A stretch of 64,000 nucleotides of DNA from Symsagittifera roscoffensis (Eukaryota; Xenacoelomorpha; Acoela; Convolutidae): positions 61,249,548 to 61,313,547 of the forward strand of contig NC_087064.1 in NCBI RefSeq assembly GCF_963678635.1, in the 5' to 3' direction. The position numbers and the translations under genes were made by a program. Positions 1-9,825 of this stretch are shown here, piece by piece. Below the pieces are notes generated by a model. It saw nothing but the letters and a program-made list of their open reading frames with translations. It made no database searches and was not told where the DNA came from. Numbering within the stretch: the first letter of the stretch is position 1; each line of letters starts with the position of its first letter.

Positions 1-71
1 TCAATTGCGTTTAAGCACTCCGTCAAATGGATTCGCAAAAGATTGTTTTTTGAATACCATAAAGACTTTTC

Positions 72-143
72 GTCCAACGTGGGGCTCGAACCCACGACCC
101 TGACAGGAAGATTTCCATGCTCTAACGACTGAGCTACCCGGGC
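72..143 (-). tRNA. tRNA-Lys-like, class A', degenerate
   Basis: Anticodon CTT is kept, but the anticodon loop ends in CC. Pairs 2-71 and 7-66 and the anticodon stem are mismatched. Probably a pseudogene. Confidence 0.5.
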
Positions 144-329
144 TGTATGATGTTAACTAAGAGACTGTGTTTGCTAATGATCATCCTTTTTCCGAAGTTT
201 TTGGTTGAAATGTTTTTTCTGTTATATAAAATATAGAAAAATTGAAAAGATTTTTTATTTGCCCTGAAGCTGTCCGTCGTTTGGATTTGAAAAATATTGT
301 TTTTTTTTTTAAGATTATGAAAACTTTTC

Positions 330-401
330 GCCCAATTTGGTGCTCGAACCCATGACGCTGGCATTAAGAGTCTCATGCTCTACCGACTGAGCTAGCCGGG
401 C
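330..401 (-). tRNA. tRNA-Lys(CTT)-like, class B
   Basis: Class B copy with an A-C mismatch in the anticodon stem and weakened T and acceptor stems. It also has private changes beside the variable loop. Probably a pseudogene. Confidence 0.5.
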
Positions 402-585
402 TGTATGATGTGAACTAAGAGAATGTGTTTGCTAATGATCACCCTTTTTCCGAATTTTTTTTTGAATTGTTTTTTCTGTTGAATAAAATATAGAGGAATT
501 GAAAAGTTTTTTTTTCAATTGCGTTTAAGCTCTCCGTCAAATGGATTCGCAAAAGATTGTTTTTTGAATACCATAAAGACTTTTC

Positions 586-657
586 GTCAAACGTGGGGCT
601 CGAACCCACGACCCTGGGAGGAAGATTTCCATGCTATAACGACTGAGCTAGCCGGGC
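586..657 (-). tRNA. tRNA-Lys-like, class A', degenerate
   Basis: The 3' acceptor strand has two substitutions and the D stem is broken by a change in its 3' strand. Probably a pseudogene. Confidence 0.45.
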
Positions 658-841
658 TGTATGATGTTAACTAAGAGACTGTGTTTGCTAATGATCATCC
701 TTTTTCCGAAGTTTTTGGTTGAAATGTTTTTTCTGTTATATAAAATATAGAAAAATTGAAAAGATTTTTTATTTGCCCTGAAGCTGTCCGTCATTTGGAT
801 TTGAAAAATATTTGTTTTTTTGAAGATTATGAAAACTTTTC

Positions 842-913
842 GCCCAAATTGGTGCTCGAACCCATGACCCTGGGAGGAAGATTTCCATGCTCTACGGACT
901 GAGCTAGCCGGGC
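842..913 (-). tRNA. tRNA-Lys-like, class B/A' chimera
   Basis: The 3' half (T arm and acceptor) is class B, while the anticodon arm is class A'. This suggests recombination or gene conversion between copies. It forms the left arm of an inverted pair with the copy at 992. Confidence 0.5.
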
Positions 914-991
914 TGTATGATGTTAACTAAAAGACTGTGTTTGCTAATGATCGCCTTTTAGCAAACACAGTCTTTTAGTTAACATCATACA

Positions 992-1063
992 GCCCGGCTA
1001 GCTCAGTCGGTAGAGCATGAGACTCTTAATCCCAGGGTCATGGGTTCGAGCACCAAATTGGGC
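992..1063 (+). tRNA. tRNA-Lys(CTT)-like, class B, inverted copy
   Basis: This is the only plus-strand tRNA in the array. It is full length, with anticodon CTT and class B mismatches in the anticodon and T stems. Confidence 0.6.
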
Positions 1064-1076
1064 GAAAACTTTACAG

Positions 1077-1097
1077 TACCGACTGAGCTAGCCGGGC
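1077..1097 (-). pseudogene. tRNA-Lys fragment (5' end only)
   Basis: Only the first 21 nt of the tRNA (acceptor 5' strand and D arm start) remain, cut at the edge of the inverted copy. Confidence 0.85.
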
Positions 1098-1281
1098 TGT
1101 ATGATGTTAACTAAGAGACTGTGTTTGCTAATGATCACCCTTTTTCCGAAATTTTTGTTGAATTGTTTTTTCTGTTGAATAAAATATAGAGGAATTGATA
1201 AGGTTTTTTTTCAATTGCGTTTAAGCACTCCGTCAAATGGATTCGCTAAAGATTATTTTTTGAATACTATAAAAAATTTTC

Positions 1282-1353
1282 GCCCAACGTGGGGCTCGAA
1301 CCCACGACCCTGGGATTAAGAGTCCGTTGCTCTACCGACTGAGCTAGCCGGGC
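1282..1353 (-). tRNA. tRNA-Lys(CTT), class A variant
   Basis: Near-canonical, but two substitutions abolish the 27-43 and 28-42 pairs at the base of the anticodon stem. Acceptor, D and T arms are intact. Confidence 0.65.
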
Positions 1354-1538
1354 TGTATGAATCAACTAAGAGACTGTGTTTGCTAATGATCATCCTTTTT
1401 CCGAAGTTTTTGGTTGAAATGTTTTTTCTGTTATATAAAATATAGAAAAATTGAAAAGATTTTTTATTTGCCCTGAAGCTGTCCGTCATTTGGATTTGAA
1501 AAATATTGTTTTTTTTTTTAAGATTATGAAAACTTTTC

Positions 1539-1610
1539 GCCCAATTTGGTGCCCGAACCCATGACCCTGGGATTAAGAGTCTCATGCTCTACCGACTAAG
1601 CTAGCCGGGC
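1539..1610 (-). tRNA. tRNA-Lys(CTT)-like, class B
   Basis: Class B with an additional change in the T loop and one in the D stem. Probably a pseudogene. Confidence 0.5.
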
Positions 1611-1794
1611 TGTATGATGTTAACTAAGAGACTGTTTTTGCTAATGATCACCCTTTTTCCGAAATTTTTTTTGAATTGTTTTTTCTGTTGAATAAAATAT
1701 AGAGGAATTGATAAGGTTTTTTTTCAATTGCGTTTAGGCACTCCGTCAAATGGATTCGCAAAAGATTGTTTTTTGAATACCATAAAAACTTTTC

Positions 1795-1866
1795 GCCTAA
1801 CGTGGGGCTCGAACACACGACCCTGGGATTAAGAGTCCCATGCTCTACCGACTGATCTAGCCAGGC
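1795..1866 (-). tRNA. tRNA-Lys(CTT), class A variant with compensated acceptor pair
   Basis: Position 4 is T and position 69 is A, so the C-G pair of the canonical gene has become T-A and pairing is kept. One D-stem pair (11-24) and one T-stem pair are mismatched. Confidence 0.6.
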
Positions 1867-2051
1867 TGTATGATGATTACTAAGAGACTGTGTTTGCTAA
1901 TGATCATCCTTTTTCCGAAATTTTCGGTTGAACTGTTTTTTTTTGTTATATAAAATATAGACGAATTGAAAAGGTTTTTTTAATTTGCTTTTAAGCTCTC
2001 CGTCAATTGGATTTGCAAAATATTGTTTTTTGAACATTATAAAAAATTTTC

Positions 2052-2123
2052 GCCCGAAGTGGGGCTCGAACCCACGACCCTGGGAGTAAGAATTACATGC
2101 TCTAACGACTGAGCTAGCCGGGC
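2052..2123 (-). tRNA. tRNA-Lys-like, class A'
   Basis: Class A' with private changes in the acceptor and anticodon stems. Anticodon CTT can still be read. Probably a pseudogene. Confidence 0.45.
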
Positions 2124-2306
2124 TGTATGATGTTAACTAAGAGACTGTGTTTGCTAATGATCATCCTTTTTCCGAAGTTTTTGGTTGAAATGTTTTTTCT
2201 GTTATATAAAATATAGAAAAATTGAAAAGATTTTTTATTTGCCCTGAAGCTGTCCGTCATTTGGATTTGAAAAATATTGTTTTTTTGAAGATTATGAAAA
2301 GTTTTC

Positions 2307-2378
2307 GCCCAATTTGGTTCTCGAACCCATGACCCTGGGATTAAGAGTCTCATGCTCTACCGACTGAGCTAGCCGGGC
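2307..2378 (-). tRNA. tRNA-Lys(CTT)-like, class B
   Basis: Class B with one extra T-loop/stem substitution. 72 nt long. Confidence 0.5.
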
Positions 2379-2562
2379 TGTATGATGTTAACTAAAAGAC
2401 TGTGTTTGCTAATGATCGCCTTTTTTCCGAAGTTTTTGTTGAATTGTTTTTTCTGTTGAATAAAATATAGAGGAATTGTTAAGGTTTTTTTTCAATTGCG
2501 TTTAAGCACTCCGTCAAATGGATTCGCAAAAGATTGTTTTTTGAATACCATAAAGACTTTTC

Positions 2563-2634
2563 GCCCAACGTGGGGCTCGAACCCACGACCCTGGTAGGAA
2601 GAATTCCATGCTCTAACGACTGATCTAGCCGCGC
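2563..2634 (-). tRNA. tRNA-Lys-like, class A'
   Basis: Class A'. Position 3 is G, breaking the 3-70 pair, and the D stem has the same change as the copy at 1795. Confidence 0.45.
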
Positions 2635-2820
2635 TGTATGTTGTTAACTAGGAGACTGTTTTTGCTAATGATCATCCTTTTTCCGAAGTTTTTGGTTGAA
2701 ATGTTTTTTCTGTTATATAAAATATAGAAAAATTGAAAAGATTTTTTATTTGCCCTGAAGCTGTCCGTCATTTGGATTTGAAAAATATTGTTTCTTTTTT
2801 GAAGATTATGAAAACTTTTC

Positions 2821-2892
2821 GCCCAATTTGGTGCTTGAACCCATGACCCTGGGATTAAGAGTCTCATGCTCTATCGACTGAGCTAGCCGGGC
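2821..2892 (-). tRNA. tRNA-Lys(CTT)-like, class B
   Basis: Class B with a T-loop substitution that changes the B box, and one D-loop change. Confidence 0.5.
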
Positions 2893-3077
2893 TGTATGAT
2901 GTTAACTAAGAGACTGTGTTTGCTAATGATCACCCTTTTTCCGAAATTTTTGTTGAATTGTTTTTTCTGTTGAATAAAATATAGAGGAATTGATAAGTTT
3001 TTTTTTTCAATTGCGTTTAAGCACTCCGTCAAATGGATTCGCAAAAGATTGTTTTTTGAATACCATAAAGACTTTTC

Positions 3078-3149
3078 GCCCAACGTGGGGCTCGAACCCA
3101 CGACCCTGGGAGGAAGAATTCCATGCTCTAACGACTGAGCTAGCCGGGC
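3078..3149 (-). tRNA. tRNA-Lys-like, class A'
   Basis: Consensus class A': canonical acceptor and T arms, a D-loop G19 to T change, and an anticodon arm with an A-C mismatch and CC after the CTT anticodon. Confidence 0.5.
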
Positions 3150-3336
3150 TGTATGTTGTTAACTAAGAGACTGTGTTTGCTAATGATCATCCTTTTTCCG
3201 TAGTTTTTGGTTGAAATGTTTTTTTCTGTTATATAAAATATAGAAAAATTGAAAAGATTTTTTATTTGCCCTGAAGCTGTCCGTCATTTGGATTTGAAAA
3301 ATATTGTTTTTTTTTTGAAGATTATGAAAACTTTTC

Positions 3337-3408
3337 GCCCAATTTGGTGCTCGAACCCATGACCCTGGGATTAAGAGTCTCATGCTCTACCGACTGAGCT
3401 AGCCGGGC
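3337..3408 (-). tRNA. tRNA-Lys(CTT)-like, class B
   Basis: Consensus class B. With 3078 it forms a dimer repeated at 3593/3853. Confidence 0.55.
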
Positions 3409-3592
3409 TGTATGATGTTAACTAAGAGACTGTGTTTGCTAATGATCACCCTTTTTCCGAAATTTTTGTTGAATTGTTTTTTCTGTTGAATAAAATATAG
3501 AGGAATTGATAACGGTTTTTTTCAATTGCGTTTAAGCACTCCGTCAAATAGATTCACAAAAGATTGTTTTTTGAATACCATAAAGACTTTTC

Positions 3593-3664
3593 GCCCAACG
3601 TGGGGCTCGAACCCACGACCCTGGGAGGAAGAATTCCATGCTCTAACGACTGAGCTAGCCGGGC
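3593..3664 (-). tRNA. tRNA-Lys-like, class A'
   Basis: Identical in type to the copy at 3078. First half of the second A'/B dimer. Confidence 0.5.
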
Positions 3665-3852
3665 TGTATGTTGTTAACTAAGAGACTGTGTTTGCTAATG
3701 ATCATCCTTTTTCCGTAGTTTTTGGTTGAAATGTTTTTTTCTGTTATATAAAATATAGAAAAATTGAAAAGATTTTTTATTTGCCCTGAAGCTGTCCGTC
3801 ATTTGGATTTGAAAAATATTGTTTTTTTTTTTGAAGATTATGAAAACTTTTC

Positions 3853-3924
3853 GCCCAATTTGGTGCTCGAACCCATGACCCTGGGATTAAGAGTCTCATG
3901 CTCTACCGACTGAGCTAGCCGGGC
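3853..3924 (-). tRNA. tRNA-Lys(CTT)-like, class B
   Basis: Consensus class B. Second half of the dimer starting at 3593. Confidence 0.55.
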
Positions 3925-4108
3925 TGTATGATGTTAACTAAGAGACTGTGTTTGCTAATGATCACCCTTTTTCCGAAATTTTTGTTGAATTGTTTTTTCT
4001 GTTGAATAAAATATAGAGGAATTGATAACGGTTTTTTTCAATTGCGTTTAAGCACTCCGTCAAATAGATTCACAAAAGATTGTTTTTTGAATACCATAAA
4101 GACTTTTC

Positions 4109-4180
4109 GCCCAACGTGGGGCTCGAACCCACGACCCTGGGATTAAGAGTCCCATGCTCTACCGACTGAGCTAGCCGGGC
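4109..4180 (-). tRNA. trnK(CTT): tRNA-Lys(CTT), canonical
   Basis: Exact canonical copy. All four stems pair (acceptor with two G-T wobbles), the anticodon loop is CTCTTAA, A box TAGCTCAGTCGG and B box GGTTCGAGCCC are intact, and no CCA is encoded. It decodes AAG lysine codons. Confidence 0.93.
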
Positions 4181-4365
4181 TGTATGATGATACCTAAGAG
4201 ACTGTCTTTGCTAATGATCATCCTTTTTCCGAAGTTTTTGGTTGAATTGTTTTTTCTGTTGAATAAAGTATAGAGGAATTGATAAGGTTTTTTTTCAATT
4301 GCGTTTAAGCACTCCGTCAAATGGATTCGCAAAAGATTGTTTTTTGCATACCATAAAGACTTTTC

Positions 4366-4437
4366 GCCCAACGTGGGGCTCGAACCCACGACCCTGGGAT
4401 TAAGAGTCCCATGCTCTACCGACTGAGCTAGCCGGGC
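4366..4437 (-). tRNA. trnK(CTT): tRNA-Lys(CTT), canonical
   Basis: Identical over 72 nt to the copy at 4109. It begins a canonical/B dimer that recurs at 7189 and 7704. Confidence 0.93.
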
Positions 4438-4624
4438 TGTATGATGATAACTAAGAGACTGTCTTTGCTAATGATCATCCTTTTTCCGAAGTTTTTGGTT
4501 GAAATGTTTTTTCTGTTATATAAAACATAGAAAAATTGAAAAGATTTTTTATTTGCCCTGAAGCTGTCCGTCATTTGGATTTTTGAAAAATATTGTTTTT
4601 TTTTGAAGATTATGAAAACTTTTC

Positions 4625-4696
4625 GCCAAATATGGTGCTCGAACCCATGACCCTGGGATTAAGAGTCTCATGCTCTATCGACTGAGCTAGCCGGGC
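4625..4696 (-). tRNA. tRNA-Lys(CTT)-like, class B subtype
   Basis: Class B subtype with an additional 4-69 C-T acceptor mismatch and a D-loop change. The same subtype and flank occur at 7448 and 7963. Confidence 0.5.
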
Positions 4697-4880
4697 TGTA
4701 TGATTTCAACTTAGAGACTGTGTTTGCTAATGATCACCCTTTTTCAGAAATTTTTGTTGAATTGTTTTTTCTGTTGAATAAAGTATAGAGGAATTGATAA
4801 GGTTTTTTTTCAATTGCGTTTAAGCACTCCGTCAAATGGATTCGCAAAAGATTGTTTTTTGAATACCATAAAGACTTTTC

Positions 4881-4952
4881 GCCCAACGTGGGGCTCGAAC
4901 CCACGACCCTGGGATTAAGAGTCCCATGCTCTACCGACTGAGCTAGCCGGGC
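4881..4952 (-). tRNA. trnK(CTT): tRNA-Lys(CTT), canonical
   Basis: Exact canonical copy. First member of a four-copy block (4881-5722) repeated at 5907 and 8219. Confidence 0.93.
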
Positions 4953-5137
4953 TGTATGATGATAACTAAGAGACTGTCTTTGCTAATGATCATCCTTTTT
5001 CCGAAGTTTTTGGTTGAAATGTTTTTTCTGTTATATAAAACATAGAAAAATTGAAAAGATTTTTTATTTGCCCTGAAGCTGTCCGTCATTTGGATTTTTG
5101 AAAAATATTGTTTTTTTGAAGATTATGAAAACTTTTC

Positions 5138-5209
5138 GCCAAATTTGGTGCTCGAACCCATGACCCTGGGATTAAGAGTCTCATGCTCTACCGACTGAGC
5201 TAGCCGGGC
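5138..5209 (-). tRNA. tRNA-Lys(CTT)-like, class B subtype
   Basis: Class B with the 4-69 mismatch. Second member of the four-copy block. Confidence 0.5.
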
Positions 5210-5394
5210 TGTATGATGTTAACTAAGAGACTGTGTTTGCTAATGATCACCCTTTTTCCGAAATTTTTGTTGAATTGTTTTTTCTGTTGAATAAAATATA
5301 GAGGAATTGATAACGGTTTTTTTTCAATTGCGTTTAAGCACTCCGTCAAATGGATTCACAAAAGATTGTTTTTTGAATACCATAAAAATTTTTC

Positions 5395-5466
5395 GCCCAA
5401 CGTGGGGCTCGAACCCACAACCCTGGGATTAAGAGTCCCATGCTCAATCGACTGAGCTAGCCGGGC
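5395..5466 (-). tRNA. tRNA-Lys(CTT), class A variant with altered D loop
   Basis: The canonical stems are intact, but G19 in the D loop is A and position 21 is T. These changes should weaken the D-loop/T-loop contact. Third member of the four-copy block. Confidence 0.65.
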
Positions 5467-5650
5467 TGTATGATGATAACTAAGAGACTGTGTTTGCTAA
5501 TGATCATCCTTTTTCCGAAGTTTTTGGTTGAATTGTTTTTTCTGTTATATAAAATATAGAAAAATTGAAAAGATTTTTTTAATTTGCCCTGAAGCTGTCC
5601 GTCGTTTGGATTTGAAAAATATTGTTTTTTGAACATTATAAAAAATTTTC

Positions 5651-5722
5651 GCCCATCGGGGGGCTCGAACCCACGACCCTGGGAGGAAGAATTCCATGCT
5701 CTAACGACTGAGCTAGCCGGGC
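5651..5722 (-). tRNA. tRNA-Lys-like, class A' subtype
   Basis: Class A' with further changes at positions 64-67 of the T/acceptor junction. Fourth member of the block. Confidence 0.45.
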
Positions 5723-5906
5723 TGTTTGATGATATCCAAGAGACTGTTTTTGGTAATGATCATCCTTTTTCCGAAGTTTTTGGTTGAATTGTTTTTTCTG
5801 TTGAATAAAGTATAGAGGAATTGATAAGGTTTTTTTCAATTGCGTTTAAGCACTCCGTCAAATGGATTCGCAAAAGATTGTTTTTTGAATACCATAAAGA
5901 CTTTTC

Positions 5907-5978
5907 GCCCAACGTGGGGCTCGAACCCACGACCCTGGGATTAAGAGTCCCATGCTCTACCGACTGAGCTAGCCGGGC
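5907..5978 (-). tRNA. trnK(CTT): tRNA-Lys(CTT), canonical
   Basis: Exact canonical copy, heading the second four-copy block (1026 bp from the first). Confidence 0.93.
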
Positions 5979-6163
5979 TGTATGATGATAACTAAGAGAC
6001 TGTCTTTGCTAATGATCATCCTTTTTCCGAAGTTTTTGGTTGAAATGTTTTTTCTGTTATATAAAACATAGAAAAATTGAAAAGATTTTTTATTTGCCCT
6101 GAAGCTGTCCGTCATTTGGATTTTTGAAAAATATTGTTTTTTTGAAGATTATGAAAACTTTTC

Positions 6164-6235
6164 GCCAAATTTGGTGCTCGAACCCATGACCCTGGGATTA
6201 AGAGTCTCATGCTCTACCGACTGAGCTAGCCGGGC
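6164..6235 (-). tRNA. tRNA-Lys(CTT)-like, class B subtype
   Basis: Same sequence type as the copy at 5138. Confidence 0.5.
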
Positions 6236-6420
6236 TGTATGATGTTAACTAAGAGACTGTGTTTGCTAATGATCACCCTTTTTCCGAAATTTTTGTTGAA
6301 TTGTTTTTTCTGTTGAATAAAATATAGAGGAATTGATAACGGTTTTTTTTCAATTGCGTTTAAGCACTCCGTCAAATGGATTCACAAAAGATTGTTTTTT
6401 GAATACCATAAAAATTTTTC

Positions 6421-6492
6421 GCCCAACGTGGGGCTCGAACCCACAACCCTGGGATTAAGAGTCCCATGCTCAATCGACTGAGCTAGCCGGGC
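6421..6492 (-). tRNA. tRNA-Lys(CTT), class A variant with altered D loop
   Basis: Same variant as at 5395 (G19 to A). Confidence 0.65.
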
Positions 6493-6676
6493 TGTATGAT
6501 GATAACTAAGAGACTGTGTTTGCTAATGATCATCCTTTTTCCGAAGTTTTTGGTTGAATTGTTTTTTCTGTTATATAAAATATAGAAAAATTGAAAAGAT
6601 TTTTTTAATTTGCCCTGAAGCTGTCCGTCGTTTGGATTTGAAAAATATTGTTTTTTGAACATTATAAAAAATTTTC

Positions 6677-6748
6677 GCCCATCGGAGGGCTCGAACCCAC
6701 GACCCTGGGAGGAAGAATTCCATGCTCTAACGACTGAGCTAGCCGGGC
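6677..6748 (-). tRNA. tRNA-Lys-like, class A' subtype
   Basis: Same type as at 5651, with one further base change near the T stem. Confidence 0.45.
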
Positions 6749-6932
6749 TGTTTGATGATAACCAAGAGACTGTTTTTGGTAATGATCATCCTTTTTCCGA
6801 AGTTTTTGGTTGAATTGTTTTTTCTGTTGAATAAAGTATAGAGGAATTGATAAGGTTTTTTTCAATTGCGTTTAAGCACTCCGTCAAATGGATTCGCAAA
6901 AGATTGTTTTTTGAATACCATAAATACTTTTC

Positions 6933-7004
6933 GCCCAACGTAGGGCTCGAACCCACGACCCTGGGATTAAGAGTCCCATGCTCTACCGACTGAGCTAGCC
7001 GCGC
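6933..7004 (-). tRNA. trnK(CTT): tRNA-Lys(CTT), near-canonical
   Basis: Two changes from canonical: a T-stem C-to-T that keeps a G-T pair, and position 3 C-to-G, which breaks the 3-70 pair. Confidence 0.75.
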
Positions 7005-7188
7005 TGTATGATGATAACTAAGAGACTGTCTTTGCTAATGATCATCCTTTTTCCGAAGTTTTTGGTTGAATTGTTTTTTCTGTTGAATAAAGTATAGAGG
7101 AATTGATAAGGTTTTTTTTCAATTGCGTTTAAGCACTCCGTCATTGGATTCGCAAAAGATTGTTTTTTGAATACCATAAAGACTTTTC

Positions 7189-7260
7189 GCCCAACGTGGG
7201 GCTCGAACCCACGACCCTGGGATTAAGAGTCCCATGCTCTACCGACTGAGCTAGCCGGGC
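7189..7260 (-). tRNA. trnK(CTT): tRNA-Lys(CTT), canonical
   Basis: Exact canonical copy, starting a 515-bp canonical/B dimer. Confidence 0.93.
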
Positions 7261-7447
7261 TGTATGATGATAACTAAGAGACTGTCTTTGCTAATGATCA
7301 TCCTTTTTCCGAAGTTTTTGGTTGAAATGTTTTTTCTGTTATATAAAACATAGAAAAATTGAAAAGATTTTTTATTTGCCCTGAAGCTGTCCGTCATTTG
7401 GATTTTTGAAAAATATTGTTTTTTTTTGAAGATTATGAAAACTTTTC

Positions 7448-7519
7448 GCCAAATATGGTGCTCGAACCCATGACCCTGGGATTAAGAGTCTCATGCTCTA
7501 TCGACTGAGCTAGCCGGGC
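7448..7519 (-). tRNA. tRNA-Lys(CTT)-like, class B subtype
   Basis: Same subtype and flank as at 4625. Confidence 0.5.
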
Positions 7520-7703
7520 TGTATGATTTCAACTTAGAGACTGTGTTTGCTAATGATCACCCTTTTTCCGAAATTTTTGTTGAATTGTTTTTTCTGTTGA
7601 ATAAAGTATAGAGGAATTGATAAGGTTTTTTTTCAATTGCGTTTAAGCACTCCGTCAAATGGATTCGCAAAAGATTGTTTTTTGAATACCATAAAGACTT
7701 TTC

Positions 7704-7775
7704 GCCCAACGTGGGGCTCGAACCCACGACCCTGGGATTAAGAGTCCCATGCTCTACCGACTGAGCTAGCCGGGC
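7704..7775 (-). tRNA. trnK(CTT): tRNA-Lys(CTT), canonical
   Basis: Exact canonical copy in the second 515-bp dimer. Also the start of the 1.5-kb segment duplicated from 4366. Confidence 0.93.
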
Positions 7776-7962
7776 TGTATGATGATAACTAAGAGACTGT
7801 CTTTGCTAATGATCATCCTTTTTCCGAAGTTTTTGGTTGAAATGTTTTTTCTGTTATATAAAACATAGAAAAATTGAAAAGATTTTTTATTTGCCCTGAA
7901 GCTGTCCGTCATTTGGATTTTTGAAAAATATTGTTTTTTTTTGAAGATTATGAAAACTTTTC

Positions 7963-8034
7963 GCCAAATATGGTGCTCGAACCCATGACCCTGGGATTAA
8001 GAGTCTCATGCTCTATCGACTGAGCTAGCCGGGC
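7963..8034 (-). tRNA. tRNA-Lys(CTT)-like, class B subtype
   Basis: Same subtype and flank as at 4625 and 7448. Confidence 0.5.
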
Positions 8035-8218
8035 TGTATGATTTCAACTTAGAGACTGTGTTTGCTAATGATCACCCTTTTTCCGAAATTTTTGTTGAAT
8101 TGTTTTTTCTGTTGAATAAAGTATAGAGGAATTGATAAGGTTTTTTTTCAATTGCGTTTAAGCACTCCGTCAAATGGATTCGCAAAAGATTGTTTTTTGA
8201 ATACCATAAAGACTTTTC

Positions 8219-8290
8219 GCCCAACGTGGGGCTCGAACCCACGACCCTGGGATTAAGAGTCCCATGCTCTACCGACTGAGCTAGCCGGGC
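8219..8290 (-). tRNA. trnK(CTT): tRNA-Lys(CTT), canonical
   Basis: Exact canonical copy, heading the third four-copy block. Confidence 0.93.
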
Positions 8291-8475
8291 TGTATGATGA
8301 TAACTAAGAGACTGTCTTTGCTAATGATCATCCTTTTTCCGAAGTTTTTGGTTGAAATGTTTTTTCTGTTATATAAAACATAGAAAAATTGAAAAGATTT
8401 TTTATTTGCCCTGAAGCTGTCCGTCATTTGGATTTTTGAAAAATATTGTTTTTTTGAAGATTATGAAAACTTTTC

Positions 8476-8547
8476 GCCAAATTTGGTGCTCGAACCCATG
8501 ACCCTGGGATTAAGAGTCTCATGCTCTACCGACTGAGCTAGCCGGGC
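8476..8547 (-). tRNA. tRNA-Lys(CTT)-like, class B subtype
   Basis: Same as at 5138 and 6164. Confidence 0.5.
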
Positions 8548-8732
8548 TGTATGATGTTAACTAAGAGACTGTGTTTGCTAATGATCACCCTTTTTCCGAA
8601 ATTTTTGTTGAATTGTTTTTTCTGTTGAATAAAATATAGAGGAATTGATACCGGTTTTTTTTCAATTGCGTTTAAGCACTCCGTCAAATGGATTCACAAA
8701 AGATTGTTTTTTGAATACCATAAAAATTTTTC

Positions 8733-8804
8733 GCCCAACGTGGGGCTCGAACCCACAACCCTGGGATTAAGAGTCCCATGCTCAATCGACTGAGCTAGCC
8801 GGGC
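8733..8804 (-). tRNA. tRNA-Lys(CTT), class A variant with altered D loop
   Basis: Same G19-to-A variant as at 5395 and 6421. Confidence 0.65.
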
Positions 8805-8988
8805 TGTATGATGATAACTAAGAGACTGTGTTTGCTAATGATCATCCTTTTTCCGAAGTTTTTGGTTGAATTGTTTTTTCTGTTATATAAAATATAGAAA
8901 AATTGAAAAGATTTTTTTAATTTGCCCTGAAGCTGTCCGTCGTTTGGATTTGAAAAATATTGTTTTTTGAACATTATAAAAAATTTTC

Positions 8989-9060
8989 GCCCATCGGGGG
9001 GCTCGAACCCACGACCCTGGGAGGAAGAATTCCATGCTCTAACGACTGAGCTAGCCGGGC
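8989..9060 (-). tRNA. tRNA-Lys-like, class A' subtype
   Basis: Same as at 5651. Confidence 0.45.
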
Positions 9061-9245
9061 TGTTTGATGATAACCAAGAGACTGTTTTTGGTAATGATCA
9101 TCCTTTTTCCGAATTTTTCGGTTGTACTGTTTTTTTTTGTTATATAAAATATAGAAGAATTGAAAAGGTTTTTTTAATTTGCTTTTAAGCTCTCCGTCAA
9201 TTGGATTTGCAAAATATTGTTTTTTGAACATTATAGAAAAATTTC

Positions 9246-9311
9246 GCCCAACGTGGGGCTCGAACCCACGACCCGAAGAATTCCATGCTCTAACGACTGA
9301 GCTAGCCGGGC
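9246..9311 (-). pseudogene. tRNA-Lys-like, class A', 6-nt deletion
   Basis: Only 66 nt long. Six bases at the anticodon stem/variable loop are deleted, so no anticodon stem can form. Confidence 0.7.
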
Positions 9312-9497
9312 TGTATGATGTTAACTAAGAGACTGTGTTTGCTAATGATCATCCTTTTTCCGAAGTGTTTGGTTGAAATGTTTTTTCTGTTTTATAAAAT
9401 ATAGAAAAATTGAAAAGATTTTTTATTTGCCCTGAAACTGTCCGTCATTTGGATTTGAAAAATATTGTTTTTTTTTTGAAGATTATGAAACTTTTTC

Positions 9498-9569
9498 GCC
9501 CAATTTGGTGCTCGAACCCATGACCCTGGGATTAAGAGTCTCATGCTCTACCGACTGAGCTAGCCGGGC
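9498..9569 (-). tRNA. tRNA-Lys(CTT)-like, class B
   Basis: Consensus class B of the older type (no 4-69 mismatch). Confidence 0.55.
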
Positions 9570-9753
9570 TGTATGATGTTAACTAAGAGACTGTGTATGC
9601 TAATGATCACCCTTTTTTCCGAAATTTTTGTTGAATTGTTTTTTCTGTTGAATAAAATATAGAGGAATTGATAAGGTTTTTTTCAATTGCGTTTAAGCAC
9701 TCCGTCAAATGGATTCGCAAAAGATTGTTTTTTGAATACCATAAAGACTTTTC

Positions 9754-9825
9754 GCCCAACGTGGGGCTCGAACCCACGACCCTGGAATTAAGATTCCCAT
9801 GCTCTACCGACTGAGCTAGCCGGGC
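9754..9825 (-). tRNA. trnK(CTT): tRNA-Lys(CTT), near-canonical
   Basis: Last array copy before the retrotransposon. The anticodon loop begins with A instead of C and one anticodon-stem pair is G-T. Everything else is canonical. Confidence 0.75.

Larger units (their letters stand above)
842..1070. repeat. head-to-head inverted tRNA units (palindrome)
   Basis: The minus-strand tRNA at 842-913 and its flank are mirrored by the plus-strand tRNA at 992-1063. The 5' flanks face each other across a short centre near 950-960. The right arm ends abruptly at about 1070 and runs into the 5' end of another minus-strand copy (1077-1097). Confidence 0.85.

Noticed and set aside
134-9231. Many conserved 60-90-codon frames across the tRNA array
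   Set aside because: They translate tRNA genes plus spacer on either strand and recur only because the array repeats; none has independent coding evidence.
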